64,000 nt of DNA from positions 1,367,894,393 through 1,367,958,392 of the forward strand of contig OY728130.1 of NCBI GenBank assembly GCA_963277665.1, read 5' to 3'. The notes under the pieces are model-generated. The model did no database searches. It was not told the origin of the DNA and saw only the letters and a list, made by a program, of their open reading frames with translations. Each line of letters begins with the position of its first letter. Position 1 is the first letter of the stretch. The position numbers were made by a program, and so were the translations under genes. Source of the stretch: Viscum album (taxonomy: Eukaryota; Streptophyta; Magnoliopsida; Santalales; Viscaceae). Below are positions 22,680 through 36,527 of this stretch, one piece after another.

Positions 22680-25600
22680 CTATGTCATACCACCAATGAC
22701 ACCTGATGCAAGCTATATTATCATACATATAAATTGTCACGGTTTTTGTCATAATACACATTAATAATTATCTCAGGCTGAAGGACTAATACATATGCTT
22801 GTAGATAAGAACATCCAATGACACCCAAAACATGTGGTGTTCCTATAGACAGATCAGTTATTGTGATCTTTTATACCTGAGATCACCATGTGAGATCTTT
22901 ATCTTGATTACCGATTGTTTAAACATTCTTGATTTATTAATCTTAAATGCCTTCCATTTTTTCATTAAATCCCAATTTCCCTCAAGTATTAGACTCAGGA
23001 TATCTAATTATTTGAATATTCTAGTTACAAGGTTCCTTAAAACCTTTTCTCATAGACCAAGCTATGACTATACCACTACCCATAGAGTTTTAAGGTAGGT
23101 GAGTTACCCAGTAATTTGTGCTGTCACACTGGGGGTGGGGGGGATCAATGTGTTAGCGAATTCTTTTACTCGTATGTATTCAAACCTCCTCACTTGTTAG
23201 GATGTATGGATCTCATATGTTTCACTCAATGCACCGTATGCAAGAAAAAAAGTAAATATAGTATGACATGCAATATCTTTACAAGGTTTCATCCCAATGT
23301 GGGTGTCTACTCCTTGTTACGTTCGGGTTGAGTCTGAGATGTAGGTGCTTCACTAATAATGCAAAGTGAATACACAACTGTCTCCTGACTGTTTACAGTC
23401 TCTTGACTAGTTCTTTATATCGATTCCTACTAATTTACAAGGATGTTTCAATTTACCTTTTTGAACAAGATCCTATTTCAACTTTGGGATGTCACTGCAT
23501 CTAAAAAATGGGCCTTCTTCCTCAAACTGGGGTCTTCGACATCTAGTAGATGGCCAACGATAGCAACATGATAGTTGGCCTCTTCCCCTCAATTTCAGAA
23601 TGATCAACGTGTACATGGGAACATGCAAACATACGTTGTCTTCCTCCTTGATCTTTTTTGAGCTTTCTAATAATCTTCAACATCAGCAACTCCTCGTTCT
23701 TCAAGAACATCAACGACCAATGGACATACAAGTTGTAGCAACAAAATATTTCTCACTCTCTTCTCTTTTTTCCTTCTTTTCTTCTTCTTCTTCTTCAAGA
23801 ATTCTGATATACAAGAGATGTAGGTCGATATCTCCCCTCTTTCTCTCTTTCTTTAATGCATAAGATATTTTAGGAATTGCAGTGTTGGATTTCTTTTCTC
23901 AAAACTACCCTTCTCTTCTTAACCATCTTCTTTTTATAAACTCATAATTATATCATGGATTATTTTTCCAATATTTGAAATATGGAAATATCCTTGATCT
24001 TAGGCTCTTGTGATTCTCTCATTTATCATCGGCCAAATAATAATCGTGAATAGCCCTAGTGTAGATCTTCAATACTAGTTTTCAAATCTTTGTATTTGAA
24101 AACCGTAGAATTATCTCTCCAGATATCTTCTCAGTATTCCTCTTTAATTTTCTATAAATGTCTCCCATTTAATCTAGTCAAATATTCTTCAGAAAAAGAC
24201 TCCATCTTTGATCATCATAAATGAATGTCAAATAATCGTATTTGAAATTCTAGATTTATTGTGTGAAGATCTTCTCAAATCTTTTTAATTTATTCTCCTA
24301 CTTGGCTTATTCTTCTCTTTAAGCTTCCACAAAATGTGCACATCTTTAATCTACCTTTTAATGAACACATGCAATAAACCCTTGCGGCGTGCAACTTCTT
24401 CTCAAAGTTTAGTTCTCTTCTCCATATTCCTTGGCTTGATTCACGACCAATCACATAAATCATCATGATATTTTTGCATTTTAGAATGGATCAACATCAT
24501 CGTATTTTATCTTCAAAATTCTTGCATTCTTTAACAGTTTAATCTCACATAAAAAATAGTTGACCATACACATCACAACAAGCTCAATTATCCTACGCGT
24601 CCTTAAAAATATATTTCGTATGCTCATAAAGATCTTATTTATTTATAGTGAAATATTATGTACCATCTATTATATGTTATGTATTAGCTCATATGCTTTA
24701 AATTATCTTACATACCACTTGGAAAATCTCATGCAGCATCAAATATATATTATGTATCACTTTGAAAGCTTTTCAATTGTCGCATCTTAGTATGAACTTC
24801 AGAATATATATTATGTATGCACTAGGAGATATTATGTATCAATAAGAAAAACTTACATACCATTTGAAAGATGTTACATATCACAGTGTAACTCCTAATT
24901 TTTCTTGCATATCATCTATAATATGTTATATATCTTAGTGAGCTTTAGTACTTTTCCAATATTCAATTTTGAGGGATCTCATATATACCTTTGTCAATTC
25001 TGCATTTACAAATCAGAATTCCATAATTTCTACAATTCAGCTCAAAAACTTCTTTAAATATTCTCTAGGAATCTCCAACCACTCTAGTTCATCACAAAAC
25101 AACTCAAATGACTAGAAATTTATCAAAATTTCATAAATCTCTTCAACACAATTCCCAAAGCATATAAAACATAAATACTCTTATTGAGTATTTTAATGTG
25201 TTTCCACTACCTCATCGATTCCAACTTCCAACTTCATCAATATACATCGGCTGATAGTGATTTAATTAATTCTCAATTAATAAACACCTTTCTCAACTCT
25301 GTACTCGACATCTTAAATCTTCATCCAAGTTATTTTTCATAAAATGTAGCATCATCAATCAAGATAACAGAAGGATGGAAACTCACTTTAACTCATGACC
25401 ATCTATATTCTTTATCTCAGCAACTCTTCAATCTTTTCAATAGCCAGCTTCTCAAACTCATCAAGACCATAGATAGTGCTTACAACACTTAAAGATTATT
25501 TTATCTCCCACTAGCAAAAACTGTCATTAATTCCCATAAAGTCCATCTCAACAATCATTAGATATGAGCCTCTTCCTTGAATATTCATATCCTGAACATT

Positions 25601-26667
25601 TAAGCAAGAGCAACTTCATCTTCATTGCTCATCTCTTCATGGGATCCTCTCATTCTCCTTTTCCAACAATACAACACTTACAATCCATTGGACACTTCAA
25701 TTTCCCCATTTGGATTTGATGTCAATATCCATTGCAATCTCCAATTAAGTTAAAGTCAATATGATCCATTTTTTATTTCTCATCCTTATTAACAATAAAT
25801 ACAAAGGTTCAATAGTATTATATTGTCATACTCATCTCATGCTTCACTCATGACTGAAATTTCATCTTCATCTTAACGAAAGTAAAACTTAAGACACCTG
25901 AGAGAAGGATGACATCACATTTCTTATAGAAATGAGCCACAAATTAATTAACTCTATGTTTACGTGAGCTAGAACATTATAGAAAATAAGAGAGAGAGAC
26001 AGAGAGATTAATTTAGAGATCTAAGTTGTCCATAAACATCTCAACATGTGATACCAACTCAGAATTCTTCTTTCATGGGCCATTCAAGAATATTTTTCAA
26101 TTTATCACCTGCAATCAACTCAACAAACTAATCAAAAATATTCAAGCACAAACATGTTTCTCCCCCTTGCAATTTACTTATCTTCCTTAGTAAATTCAAC
26201 ACATTCTTCTCCTTAAAATTAGAATTAATTCAATCCACAACCCGGATGACACAAATGTAAAAAATCATACATCAATTTCAACATTGCCTTGAAATTCAAA
26301 TTTTTACATGAAATACTGATATTTTGGAAGCTTTCTCATCTTCTCAACTCTCCCTCAAGGGATACACTCAATCAATTCTTCATCATGGTAGGTCTTCTTT
26401 AAAATGAACTCCAAACATATCTTTATGATACCAATTATAATGTTGTAAAGAGGCATCATAGTACCAATTCAGCTCCATTTGTTTCAGAACTCTTCATGTT
26501 TGATCCTCTGTTTTTCCAAACTTAAGCATTCCTAGGTAGTGTGATATTCTTATTTTCTTTAGTTTTCTTCTTATGTGGAATTCCCCTTTTCACATTAGCT
26601 ATCAAGAAACTTGCATTTCCTTCTCAAGTGCCCTAGTAAATTGATGGATTTGTTGTTTTATTTGTTG
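22680..26667. other. AT-rich stretch without recognised genes; possible LTR-element remains
   Basis: No coding frame of interest. At about 26427 GATACCAA followed by TATAATGTTGTAA resembles the reverse complement of an initiator-tRNA-Met primer-binding site next to an LTR start, so a decayed minus-strand LTR element may occupy part of this region. No matching LTR pair was found by eye. Low confidence. Confidence 0.3.
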
Positions 26668-28999
26668 TCAGTACATTTAAGGATTGTTGAATCACTAAAG
26701 AGGGCGGGGCAGGGGGTGAATCAGTGATTTTCTTTTTTCAAATTTCAAATTTAAGAAACATAACCCCTACAACTTGTTAGTGTTTCTTTAAAAACTTTTA
26801 GTAAACTCGTATGCATGAAAATGTAGGAAAGTAAACAAGGCACACAAGATTTACAAGGTTCAGACTTAGTGTGAGAATCTACATTCTTTCCATAGTCACT
26901 CCTGTGGGTTTATATAAATTCACTATTATGAAGAAATGAATACAGATTTTGTGCCAACTCCTGTTAGAGACCTTCTATCTCCTAATAGGAATGATTATAC
27001 TGACTCCTGTAAGTTTACAAATTAATCTAACAAAATTTGTGCCATAATAAAAGTAACTTTGTTCAAACTACTCCGTTAAATGTCTGTCTGGAAACTCTTT
27101 CTGATGGGCTTGCGTCCGATGACCTCTGCCTGATGCCCCTTTTTTGAACCTGTGCCTTTTACAAAACATTTGTTCTGTCTAATTAGAGAACTCAGTTTCT
27201 CATAAAATTCTGATCAAAATAGTGTCTGATCTTCATTGTATGATAAATCTCTATCTAGTGATTTGAACTATCTAATGTCCGATCTTCTGACTGAAGCCTC
27301 TATCTGAAAACTCTTCTTCAACACAAAATTTAAATTCAGTTGGAAACTCTGTTCTGACACTAAATATGCAGTGTTTCAACTTTTATGCATGGGTGAACAG
27401 TGAAAAGTATAATGCACTTATGCACTCCCATTTATAGGTGCTCCATAAATGGCTAAGGTGGGAAACTTGAAAAGTTTTCCCACTCACCCGAATTCATAAA
27501 TCCAAATTTATCATATATTTGAACTTCATTTGAATGCTTATCTAACCTTATCAACTCTTTTGGAGTCTTCTCAAATCTTATTGAATTATCCAGAACATTA
27601 GAATTCTCAGCTTTACTCAAATTAGAACTTTACAAAGTTTTAATAAAAGTTCTGTCTGGAAATTGATTATCTAGAACTTTTCTATTTGGAACTCTATCTA
27701 GAACTCTCTCCATCTGTCTGGTTCTCTTGACCCACTTGAAATACAAAACATCGATTCAGTTCGGTCAATGTTTCTTAGTTTAAACTCTGGAAAAAAATAT
27801 TTTCTGGTGGACATCCTTACGAAACATTCATTCATAGGACTTTCTTATGAAAAGATTGTTTGATGGACTTTCTTAACCAGATATTCAAAACTTCACAACT
27901 TTGAACTTCAGTCTTCCTATGTCAGATGTTCTTGACTCACTAAAGTAAAACTCTCTTAAACCAAACAAAGAAACTTTTCTCTGTCCGTTTCTCCAAGCCA
28001 ACTGAAGATGGTTGACTACATTATTACAACTTCTAAAGACTTTAGTTGCCTACGGCATCTCTGTCTAGCAGCAACTTCAACACATCTGAATTTTTCTCTT
28101 TCCAGAGACTATGTCTGCTTAACTGCATCCAGTCACTCAGTAATCTTGCATCCGATCTTGTTTTTCTAGAGAACGGTGTCTGATTAAAAACTTGATCTCC
28201 CCATTTTTCTTGTTTTAGATAATCAAATCTGATTTATTGAGTCACTTTTCATTTCTTCCTTATTTTTCACAACCGCAAAAAACTTAGCAACAACAACTTC
28301 AGAGATTCTTACAAAATCTGTCTGATGAACCATGTCATGTGCGTCTTCTCTGTTCCATCCGATAGCCATCATCCGGTCATGTCTCTTTGAAGATATATGC
28401 CTGAGTCTGTTGCATCAAAAGTTCCTTCACACCAACTAAAACATTCTAACATAAGCTTCGTTTCAGTGGTTCATATAATGGATTGTCTGATCAAAAACTT
28501 TTCAATTCTTCGAGCTTCAGAAAAAAAACAAACTTCCAGAATTTTTGCAACTTTTTTATCCAGAGAACTGTGTTCGGAAATTTCAACATTGTACAGAACA
28601 TCTTCCGTTGTGGATCTGTCTGGTAACTCCATCAGGAGCTGCATCTGAATCTATGAGTTCAGAACCTCTATGTCTAAAAAACTACAACTCTCTATTCTTC
28701 AAAAATCTTGGATCATGAAATGCTTTCATGATGCTTAGTATCATTGAAGAATGGTTTCAACATCGTTTGATTTGATTTGGAAATTTATACAACTTCCCAA
28801 CTTTCATAACTTTTAAACTTTATAACTTTACTCTTTTCTAGCAACTCGACAAACTTTCTTAACACAATTTCCAGCAACTTTACAACAAACACATTTTAAG
28901 AACTTGCACATATTCTACAAAAAAATTATTTACAAAAATTTAATTTTCAACAAAAACAAAACTTTGTTAAAACAAAGCATCACAAAAGATCTTCAATCA
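26668..28999 (-). repeat. 3' LTR of outer copia (approximate)
   Basis: The left end aligns with 58071-58293: both carry TTGAATCA, GGGGGTGAATCA and GATTTACAAGGTTC in the same order and end near CCATAG.CACTCCTGT. The right end is placed at CA 28999 because CCCCCTTTGG, the reverse complement of a polypurine tract, follows. Length about 2.3 kb. The left limit is uncertain by a few bases; the terminal dinucleotide there appears mutated. Interior is rich in TCTG/TCTGTCTG words. Confidence 0.6.
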
Positions 29000-29356
29000 C
29001 CCCCTTTGGATTTGTTGACAACTCTCATCTATAAGTTTTTCAACTCATCATCTGTCAACACCCAGACTTTCACAACTCATTTTTATAACAACTCAAATTT
29101 TCTACTTTCACCAAAACACAACCTTTCTTTAAAGAGAGTGTACTAACACCACACTTCTAGATAAAGTAACATTGTTAAAGAAATTTCATCCCTCCGTGAT
29201 AAGCAAATTTACAACCATATTAAGATAAACTCCCCCTCATTTTTCCTTCCTCACTTTTCTTTCTCTCCCCCATTTTATGATAACCACAACTTCAGATTCA
29301 TTTGTGTAAGAAAAATATTTCTCTCCCCCTTTTAAGACAAAGTTGTACATATTCTC
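29000..29356 (-). other. Outer copia tail between RNase H and 3' LTR
   Basis: Contains several C-rich runs on the + strand (near 29000, 29230, 29275, 29326), which are purine runs in element orientation. It continues at 32928-33040 on the far side of the inserted solo LTR, where TTGACAAAGGGGGAGA is the typical copia purine tract. Confidence 0.6.
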
Positions 29357-32300
29357 TATAAGGCCCCAACCTTAAACCTTACTTAATCTTGAGTTATTAC
29401 AAGATTACACATTGAGGATCTTTTTGGGTTTAGAGTTTTAGAGAATTAGATCATAAAACTTGCATTACATTCCACATATAAACAAAGTGGTTACATAAAG
29501 ATAGTATTCTTCATTCCCATCAATGGAAACATATTTAAAATAAACATGGAATCTTTATTGACACTTCCTTGACACTATCATCATATCATGTACCTTTCCC
29601 TTGACCTGTGAAAAACATTTCAAAAAACATGGGATGAGCATAAAAAGATCAGTAAGGGTTATAAAAATATGGAAAGGAAACATGGGTACATATATACATA
29701 AGGATGAGATCATACTTTACCCATAAAACATAAGCACTTTAACATACCTCATCAAATCATGAATAAATCATAGAAATCATAAGACATAAAGGTAACTTGA
29801 GGCATTCATAACATTATTACGTAGGGAGTAACCCTCTTGGTTACGTTTGGAATACCCATCACAGTATATTCCCTAAATCTCTTCGGAGAAACCTCAACGT
29901 TTCACTCCTTCGCGTTACCCAATGCATTGGAGAGCTATATCGGGCTCACCCGCCCTTAGTTTATCACGGAACCACCCGTTTTCATAATAATTCCCAAGAA
30001 CCTCAACATAATCATATCACATAAAACATGCATAAAGGAAACATAACATTTCCACCTTTCAATCACAAGATATCAATACAACACATTGATATAAAAACAT
30101 TATGAAAACCATTTTCAATACCAAAATAAAAGAAAAGTAAAACATGGTATTTATTTTTCTTTTAAAAAGATGGTATGGCTTGTAGAGGAAGCCGAAACTC
30201 AAATAATGGTCAAGGCGGCGGAGAAGTCGTTGTCGCCGCATACGTACGACAAAAACATTCCCTTTTGTCGTTTTGTAAAACGCTTCGTATAAAAAAGATT
30301 CCTTTTGGATAAATGTAAAAGTCAAAGGGGTTTATACACTGTATAAAAGAAGGTTGTGTATAAAACAAAATATGCCTCAATGAATGGAGATTGAGACGAA
30401 GTCCCATACCTCGGGTCCGACTTGACTCGATCGTTCTTTAATGTCCTGAATAATAAACTTGAGTTAATTTCTACTTGTTTAAGAACCATTTTCAAGTTCA
30501 TTATTCCTTTTATATCACTTATTTCCATGTCATGAACACTATGTAATTATTTAAGTTAATAACGGTCATTTTAACGATCATTGGTACTTGAGTAAAAAAT
30601 AAGCCCTTTATAATTACATGTTGTTCATGTATCCATTATATCCAGAATGGTATTCATGATGTAGATATCATATATGTCATATATATCCAGTACATGCATG
30701 CATTTATAATATTACATAATCATTTAGAGGTAAGAAATGAAATGCACCGTTCATGGAGACGGTAAGCCGTACGTACGCATGAACGCTACTTTCATTTCTA
30801 TTTCGTATTTTATAGAATGGAATCATAATGATATAAAGTTATATTATAATTCCAGTATAATATCATATATAATATCATAGTTCCATCCTTTATATGTCCC
30901 ACATATGGTATTTAACGAATCAACTCACTTTGAGGGGGCGGTAGTCCGCACTTCCTTAAATGAAGATATCGCGTTTACCCATAATGGTAACCATAAAGGT
31001 ATACCCAAAATGAAAAATACATAAGCTTAAGGAAAACATAAACATATTATATATCATATATAAATATAGTGACATCTTAATGGCCACCTTTGAAGGTGTT
31101 AAAGGAATGTTGAACAATCATCGTTTCGGGAGGCATAAATTCACCATCCACAGAAACCGTATGTTCTTTAACCATTAGATGTAGGTGTGTGTAAGTGTAG
31201 CTTGAATCCTTCTTACAAAAACATCCTAGTATACTGAAGATACTGGAGTTGTTACAAAAGAAATGAATAAAAAGGGTTTAGGGGGATGGAGAAGCAAAAT
31301 AAAACAAACAGACTCAAGTGAAGACATTACCTTAAAATCGGGTAACTCTCTTAGATTTGAGCTCAAAGGCTTCCTTGGGAAGACTTCTGCCCAAAGTGAG
31401 ACTTCAAGGAGTAAGAGAGGGAAGTGGAGAGACAAAATGGGCAGGGGTTGGCCAAGCCAAAGGCTTTGGGAGTGTGGGAAAAGAGGTAGATGTGGGGGCC
31501 TTTTATAAGAGGAGAGGAGGGGCACTCTTGGAAAGTAAAGATAAGTTACTTTATTTTAAAATGAGTTTCGGATTCAAAAGGTCCCACGTTGATATAATTC
31601 GAGGATAAGGTGATAAGGGTTCTAAATCTACTCATACAATAGGTTTTGTACATGTTTAGGTCTTATATATTACATTATCTTTCCATTTTATTTAAATCGT
31701 TAAATAATGAGGTCATCGCTGCATCATCATGATGTCATAAATAATTTAATTTATTTAATGTCTAAAAATTATAAAAAAAATACTATGATGTAGGAAATCT
31801 TTTTAGCTTTCCAATGAATATTTATAATAAAAAATATGATCTTTATAACCCCATGTAAAAATTGTTTTAGTAAAATAACTCATGTTTGTGTCATTTTTAC
31901 TTTAACATTAAATAAAAAGTTATTTATGTCATTTTCCAACCAAAGTGGCTCCATGGGGTCCCCAAGTTCACCCATGGATTTTATTGGTCGGCCATGACAC
32001 ATCCAATTAGGGTAGGACATGTGTCTAGGTCATTTCATATTATTAAAGCATTATTTTTACCTTAAACTACACTAATTACCACTAATCGTGATTAAAAACT
32101 TAATAAGTTACTATTCACCAAAAAATTATTTTAATCTCATTGAACCACATTTTTCTTCTTAATGATAACCATGTATGTCGGATTTTTGAAATTCAAAACA
32201 CAAAGGTGGCAAAATTTCATTTAAACGAAAAATCAGTTTCTTTAACTACCACTTAGTGATTTCACTATTCATCAAAAATTGAAGTTTTTCAGAAAAATAC

Positions 32301-32927
32301 CAAAACTTCACCCTAATCTATATTTGATATTCTGAATTCAAAAATGAAGTCCATTTTAAAAAATTCAAATCATATAAGTCACATTAATTAATTTAATAAT
32401 TAATTCCCGTTGTCAGAGCAAATAGCGTGTTTTTATGAAACAATAAGTATCAAAAGATTGACACCAGTTTAAGTCCAATTTCAAAGTGAAATTGATTCCA
32501 ATGACCATCATTGGATTAAATGGTAAAAATATATTCTAATTTCACTTCAAAACCAATTCAAAATATAATCTAATCATATAAATAAATTAGATTAAAAAGC
32601 AGTTTTGATGTAAAATGCAGTATTTTCACTATTCATTAAAAAATGAACATTGTCAGAAAAATACCAAAACTTCACACAAAGTAAATTTTGATGTCTCAAT
32701 CATAAAAAATAAGTTTATTTTGACAAACATAGCTTATAAAATTGTCAAAAGATAGATTTAAAAATGGTTTGCCATCAAAAGGCAGTAAAACAATCTTTTA
32801 AAAATATTAGTGTATTCCATGCTTAAGATTGGATTAATTTTCATTTTAAGCCTCTAAAACACTATCTAGTTCATTAATAGACATAGATAAAAATATCTAT
32901 TATTCATTACTTACTTGGAATGTTACA
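29357..32927. mobile_element. Solo LTR (3.6 kb), probably Tekay/Del-type gypsy
   Basis: Inserted in the outer copia tail with the 5-bp duplication TTCTC (29352-29356 and 32928-32932). The right end reads GGAATGTTACA; the left end reads TATAAGGCCCC, where a TG-to-TA change would explain the missing TG. No internal coding region, primer site or second LTR is visible, hence solo LTR. Text such as AACCCTCTTGGTTACG and TATCGGGCTCACCCGCC resembles long LTRs of Tekay/Del elements (inference). Removing it rejoins the copia tail cleanly. Open frames near 31226-31608 lie inside and are not supported as genes. Confidence 0.68.
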
Positions 32928-33040
32928 TTCTCCCCCTTTGTCAATATAATCCAAAACATGGTGGGGGTCCTCTTTAATATGTTTTAGGAAGTCTGTGGTA
33001 GAGGTTGAACATGAAGTTGTAGCCTCAATTCTTTAAATAT

Positions 33041-33520
33041 TTATTTTGACATAACTTTGGTAAAGATATCATCAATTTGATACTTTGTTGAAATATATTC
33101 CAACAAAACATCTCTACCAGTAACGTTCTCTTTTATGAAGTGAAACTTAATATCAATGTACTTTGATCTTGAGTGTTGGACAAGATTTTTAGAAAGATCA
33201 ATTGCACTTTGATTATCACAAAGTATCTTCAATGGTGTAGAAACTCTCACTTTTAAATCTTCTAGCTGAACTTTCATCCACAAAATTTGATTACAAGCTT
33301 GTGCAGCTGCAACATATTACGATTCTATTATGCTCAAATTTATTGAACTTTGTTTCTTACTGTACCAACTCACACAACATTTTCCCAATAAAATTGTTCC
33401 TCCTAAATTTGATTTGCTGTCATTACAATCTCCAACCCAATCAACATTAGTATAACCATTAAAGTTCATATCACAACTTCTTTTGTATAACAACCCATTG
33501 AGAAGTTGTTCCTTTAACAT
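33041..33520 (-). pseudogene. Outer copia RNase H
   Basis: Minus-strand frame with the copia RNase H block: YTNVDWVGDCNDSKSNLGG (first catalytic aspartate), an in-frame stop at 33317-33319 where AEYVAAAQA should begin, then ILWMKVQLEDL, ILCDNQSAIDLSKN and HIDIKFHFI-like KYIDIKFHFIKENV, ending FTKVMSK. The stop makes it non-functional. Confidence 0.88.
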
Positions 33521-34475
33521 ATCTCAGAATTCTCTTTGCAGCCAACATATGATATTCTTTCAGATCACTCTGATATCTAACACATAAAGTCGCAATATAA
33601 ACAATATGAGGTCTTGATGTTGTAATTTAAAGCATACTTCCTATCAACTTTTGAAAATATTTATGATTCACACTTTTTCCAATTTCATCTTTAATCAACT
33701 TTGTGCTCACTAAAATCAGATTAGAAACTTGTTTAGAATCTTCCATGCCAAAATTTTGTATTAACTCCCTAACAAACTTTTCTTGAGATAGAAAAATGTA
33801 TTTTTTCTTTTGTTGAACATGTAAAACAAGGAATAAAGTTAATTCTCATAATATTGACATCTCAAAATTCTTCTTCATTTTCTCATAGAATTCTTTACAA
33901 ACTTTTTCTTCATCTCCAGCAAAAAATATATTATCTACAAACACAATTACAATCAGGGTGTTAGAGTTAATTTATTTCACATACAAGTTGTTATCAACTT
34001 TTCCTTTAGAAAAATTCAACATTCTCTAACAATTATCAAGTTTGGAATACCAAGAATGTGGGGATTGTTTCGACTCATACAAATCTTTCTTCAATTTACA
34101 AACCTTGCTTCCACCTTCATCAAGTAGAAACCCACAAGATTTTTCAATGTAAACTTCTTCTTCAATTTCACCATTAAGGAAAGCTGACTTTACGTCCATC
34201 TGATAAACATTTTAAATTAGATGTACAACCATTTATAGAAACATTCTAATAGTTTCTAATTTTTCAATGGGGGCAAGGGTTTCTTCAAAATCCACACATT
34301 CCACCTATGCATAGCCTTTACAAACAAGCCTTGCTTTGTTTCTTGAAATTTATCCATGTTCATTCAACTTTTTTCTGAACACCCATTCTGTTCCAATAAA
34401 ATTTTTATATATTGGTCATGGAACAAGTTCCCACATTTCATTTTTCTCAATTTGATCCAACTCTTCATTCATTTC
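33521..34475 (-). pseudogene. Outer copia reverse transcriptase
   Basis: Minus-strand RT scattered over frames. QMDVKSAFLNGEIEEEVYIE is readable near 34215-34155 and the catalytic box near 33955 reads FVDNIFFAGDE, so the second aspartate of the usual YVDD box is replaced by asparagine. The N-terminal part WVNEMNEELDQIEKNE spans the inner insertion at 34475/54414. Multiple stops. Confidence 0.85.
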
Positions 34476-34608
34476 TGTTGGACCACATTTAAGTTTAATG
34501 GGTATTTTTGAGTCCCACATCGGACTTACCCTCATTGTAATTAGTTTTACTCATCTATAAAAGAATGTCTCCACCTCACATTGAGGTAAGGGTAATTCAC
34601 CAATAACA
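34476..34608 (+). repeat. Left LTR of the inner copia complex
   Basis: 133 bp, TGTTGGACC...CCAATAACA, with TATAAAA at 34556-34562. The primer-binding site TGGTATCA follows (34609), matching initiator tRNA-Met. Confidence 0.92.
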
Positions 34609-36527
34609 TGGTATCAAAGGGTTTGGTGGCCCGTGTGTCAACTCAAGGAAAATATGATGTGCGATGGTGTTTTGCAAAGCTACATGAATCACAATGAAAA
34701 GATAAACACGGACTAATATTTGGATAGAGCTGATGAAGAGCGGAGGCGGAGGGGTGGCCCAACGAGAATGGAGGTCTACGGTACGAGTAGGGACAGACGT
34801 GCAGGCGATGGATGTCGGACCATTGAACATGTACACCCCATCTCGAAGATGGCCTCTACCAAAGTTCCTGGTTCATCATCCGCTCCTAAAACAAAATAGA
34901 AGACGAGGTAAAGATAGCATTACAATTGAGATTCTTGGTCAGCTTGCTGATGGAAAGCAGGTTAAACGGACTGCGTGGTACATGAGCCACCGAGGATAGG
35001 TGAAGGGAGGAGGTGAGGGAGCATGTACCAAAGCCGACAATGGGGAGAGTGGAACCATCAACAACAGTGATGGCTGAGGAACCAGTATAGGGACGATAGT
35101 TGGAGAGTTGGAGAGTATACCTGCATCCCCGGTAAGATGGTCGGACGCACCTGAGTCAAGCATCCAGGCAGGGGAACGATGACTGACAAAAGCAGTGGGA
35201 CCACTGGAGTGGGAAAGCGATGATGATGAAGAGCCCGACATGGAGGTGGTCCTATGATCGTGAATCAGCTGGATCTCAGCCATGGAGAGATCCAAGGACG
35301 AAGAAAGAGTACCAGCAGGAGATGATGTATCTCGGATCGCAGTCTGGCCCTATCATGGGTGCGAATCGGGACGACCATTAAGGACCCAACAATGGTCAAC
35401 CAGGTGGCTGAGCTTGCCACAGTGCTAACAGAGGGGGCGAGGTCGGCCGTCTCCACGGCCGCGTCCATGAGTGCCGGTAGGGCGGCCACCGCACGACCCA
35501 ATATAGTAGTGTGATCAGGGTTGGGGACGCGTAGGGAAAGGGTCCGATGAGCTTTCCCCAGGCGATGATAAACCTGTGGGATATCCAGCGTAGAAGGGCT
35601 GGCAAGCATCTCGGTGGCCGTCGTGGCATAGTCTGGGGTGAGTCCATTCAGGAGATTGGAAATGCATAGCTGGTCCCGTTGAGTCTGTGCTTCCATCAGA
35701 GTCTGAGGAACGGGCCAGAGCTCTTGCAGTTCGTCCTGGAGACCTTTCCATTCCAAGAAATAGGCCGGAAAGGTCCGATCCTGCTGTCAGATGTGGGATA
35801 GACGCTGTAGAATGTCGGAGACCCGAGCCAAGTTGTTGGTCTCGGAATACATGACATTCAACGAATCCCATAGTTCTTTGACAGTGTTGTCAGTCCGGGT
35901 AACATCTTTCACCGATCGGTCCATGGAGTTGACCAGTAATGTGAATATTTTGCTATCCAAAAGTTGCCAAGAGTCAAATTTGGTGTCAGTCATGGCGGGT
36001 GGAGGATTCTCAAGATGAGAATGAAGGCTCATGCCGCGCAGGGACATCAAGACCGTCTTCCGCCAGACGGAGAAATTTGTGGCGTCCAGCCGGTCATCTA
36101 CAAGTTGGGAGGAGGCGGTGATCAGGGAAGGCAGAACCGAGGAAGTGTCCATGGTGGGCAACGAGAGGCGCGGGTGGCGCGGTCGTCGGGAACAGCCGGA
36201 AGGGCGGGCGGGAGCGGGAACCGCCGGGAAGAACTGGGGAAGGCGCGGCTGGCGCTGGGTCGCTGGGACGAGCGCGCAAGGAGGGCGAGGCTGGCGCGGA
36301 AGGCTGCGGGTGAGGTCATCGGTCGAGCCGCGCAGGAGAGGGGCACCAAGGAGTCGCCTGAGGGAGATAGGGCCGCCGGGAGGAGACGTCGGGCTGCCGG
36401 GGAAGGGGAGACGCCGGGATCCGCGCCGGGAACCGGGAGCCGCACCGGGAGCCGGGAGTCGCGCCGGGAGCCGGGGCGAGAGGGGCCGCTGGGCGAGGGC
36501 GTCGGGGCGAGGGCGAAACACCATCGC
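34609..36527 (-). pseudogene. Inverted gag-protease-pre-integrase block of the inner copia
   Basis: Read on the minus strand from 36527: GC-rich leader, gag ATG at 36152 (MDTSSVLPSLI), capsid text LDATNFSVWRKTVLMSL and VKELWDSLNVMYSETNNL, a TGA at about 35787, FPAYFLEWKGLQDELQELW, protease AWMLDSGASDHLTGDAG (about 35150), then the pre-integrase box VYMFNGPTSIACTS and VDLHSR. It corresponds to about 49750-51680 of the right-hand copy but runs in the opposite direction. Its left end fuses to the primer site through the shared ATCA(A/G)AGGG. Confidence 0.88.

Noticed and set aside
22832..24790. Several frames of 60-90 codons between 22.8 and 24.8 kb
   Set aside because: Short, AT-driven, no domain, no conserved splice pattern.
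26420..26667. Additional minus-strand LTR element starting near GATACCAA
   Set aside because: Only a primer-site-like word is visible; no LTR pair, coding domain or target duplication could be matched by eye.
31226..31608. Overlapping frames of 80-99 codons in the solo LTR
   Set aside because: No similarity to known proteins that I recognise, frames overlap on both strands, and the region lies inside an LTR.
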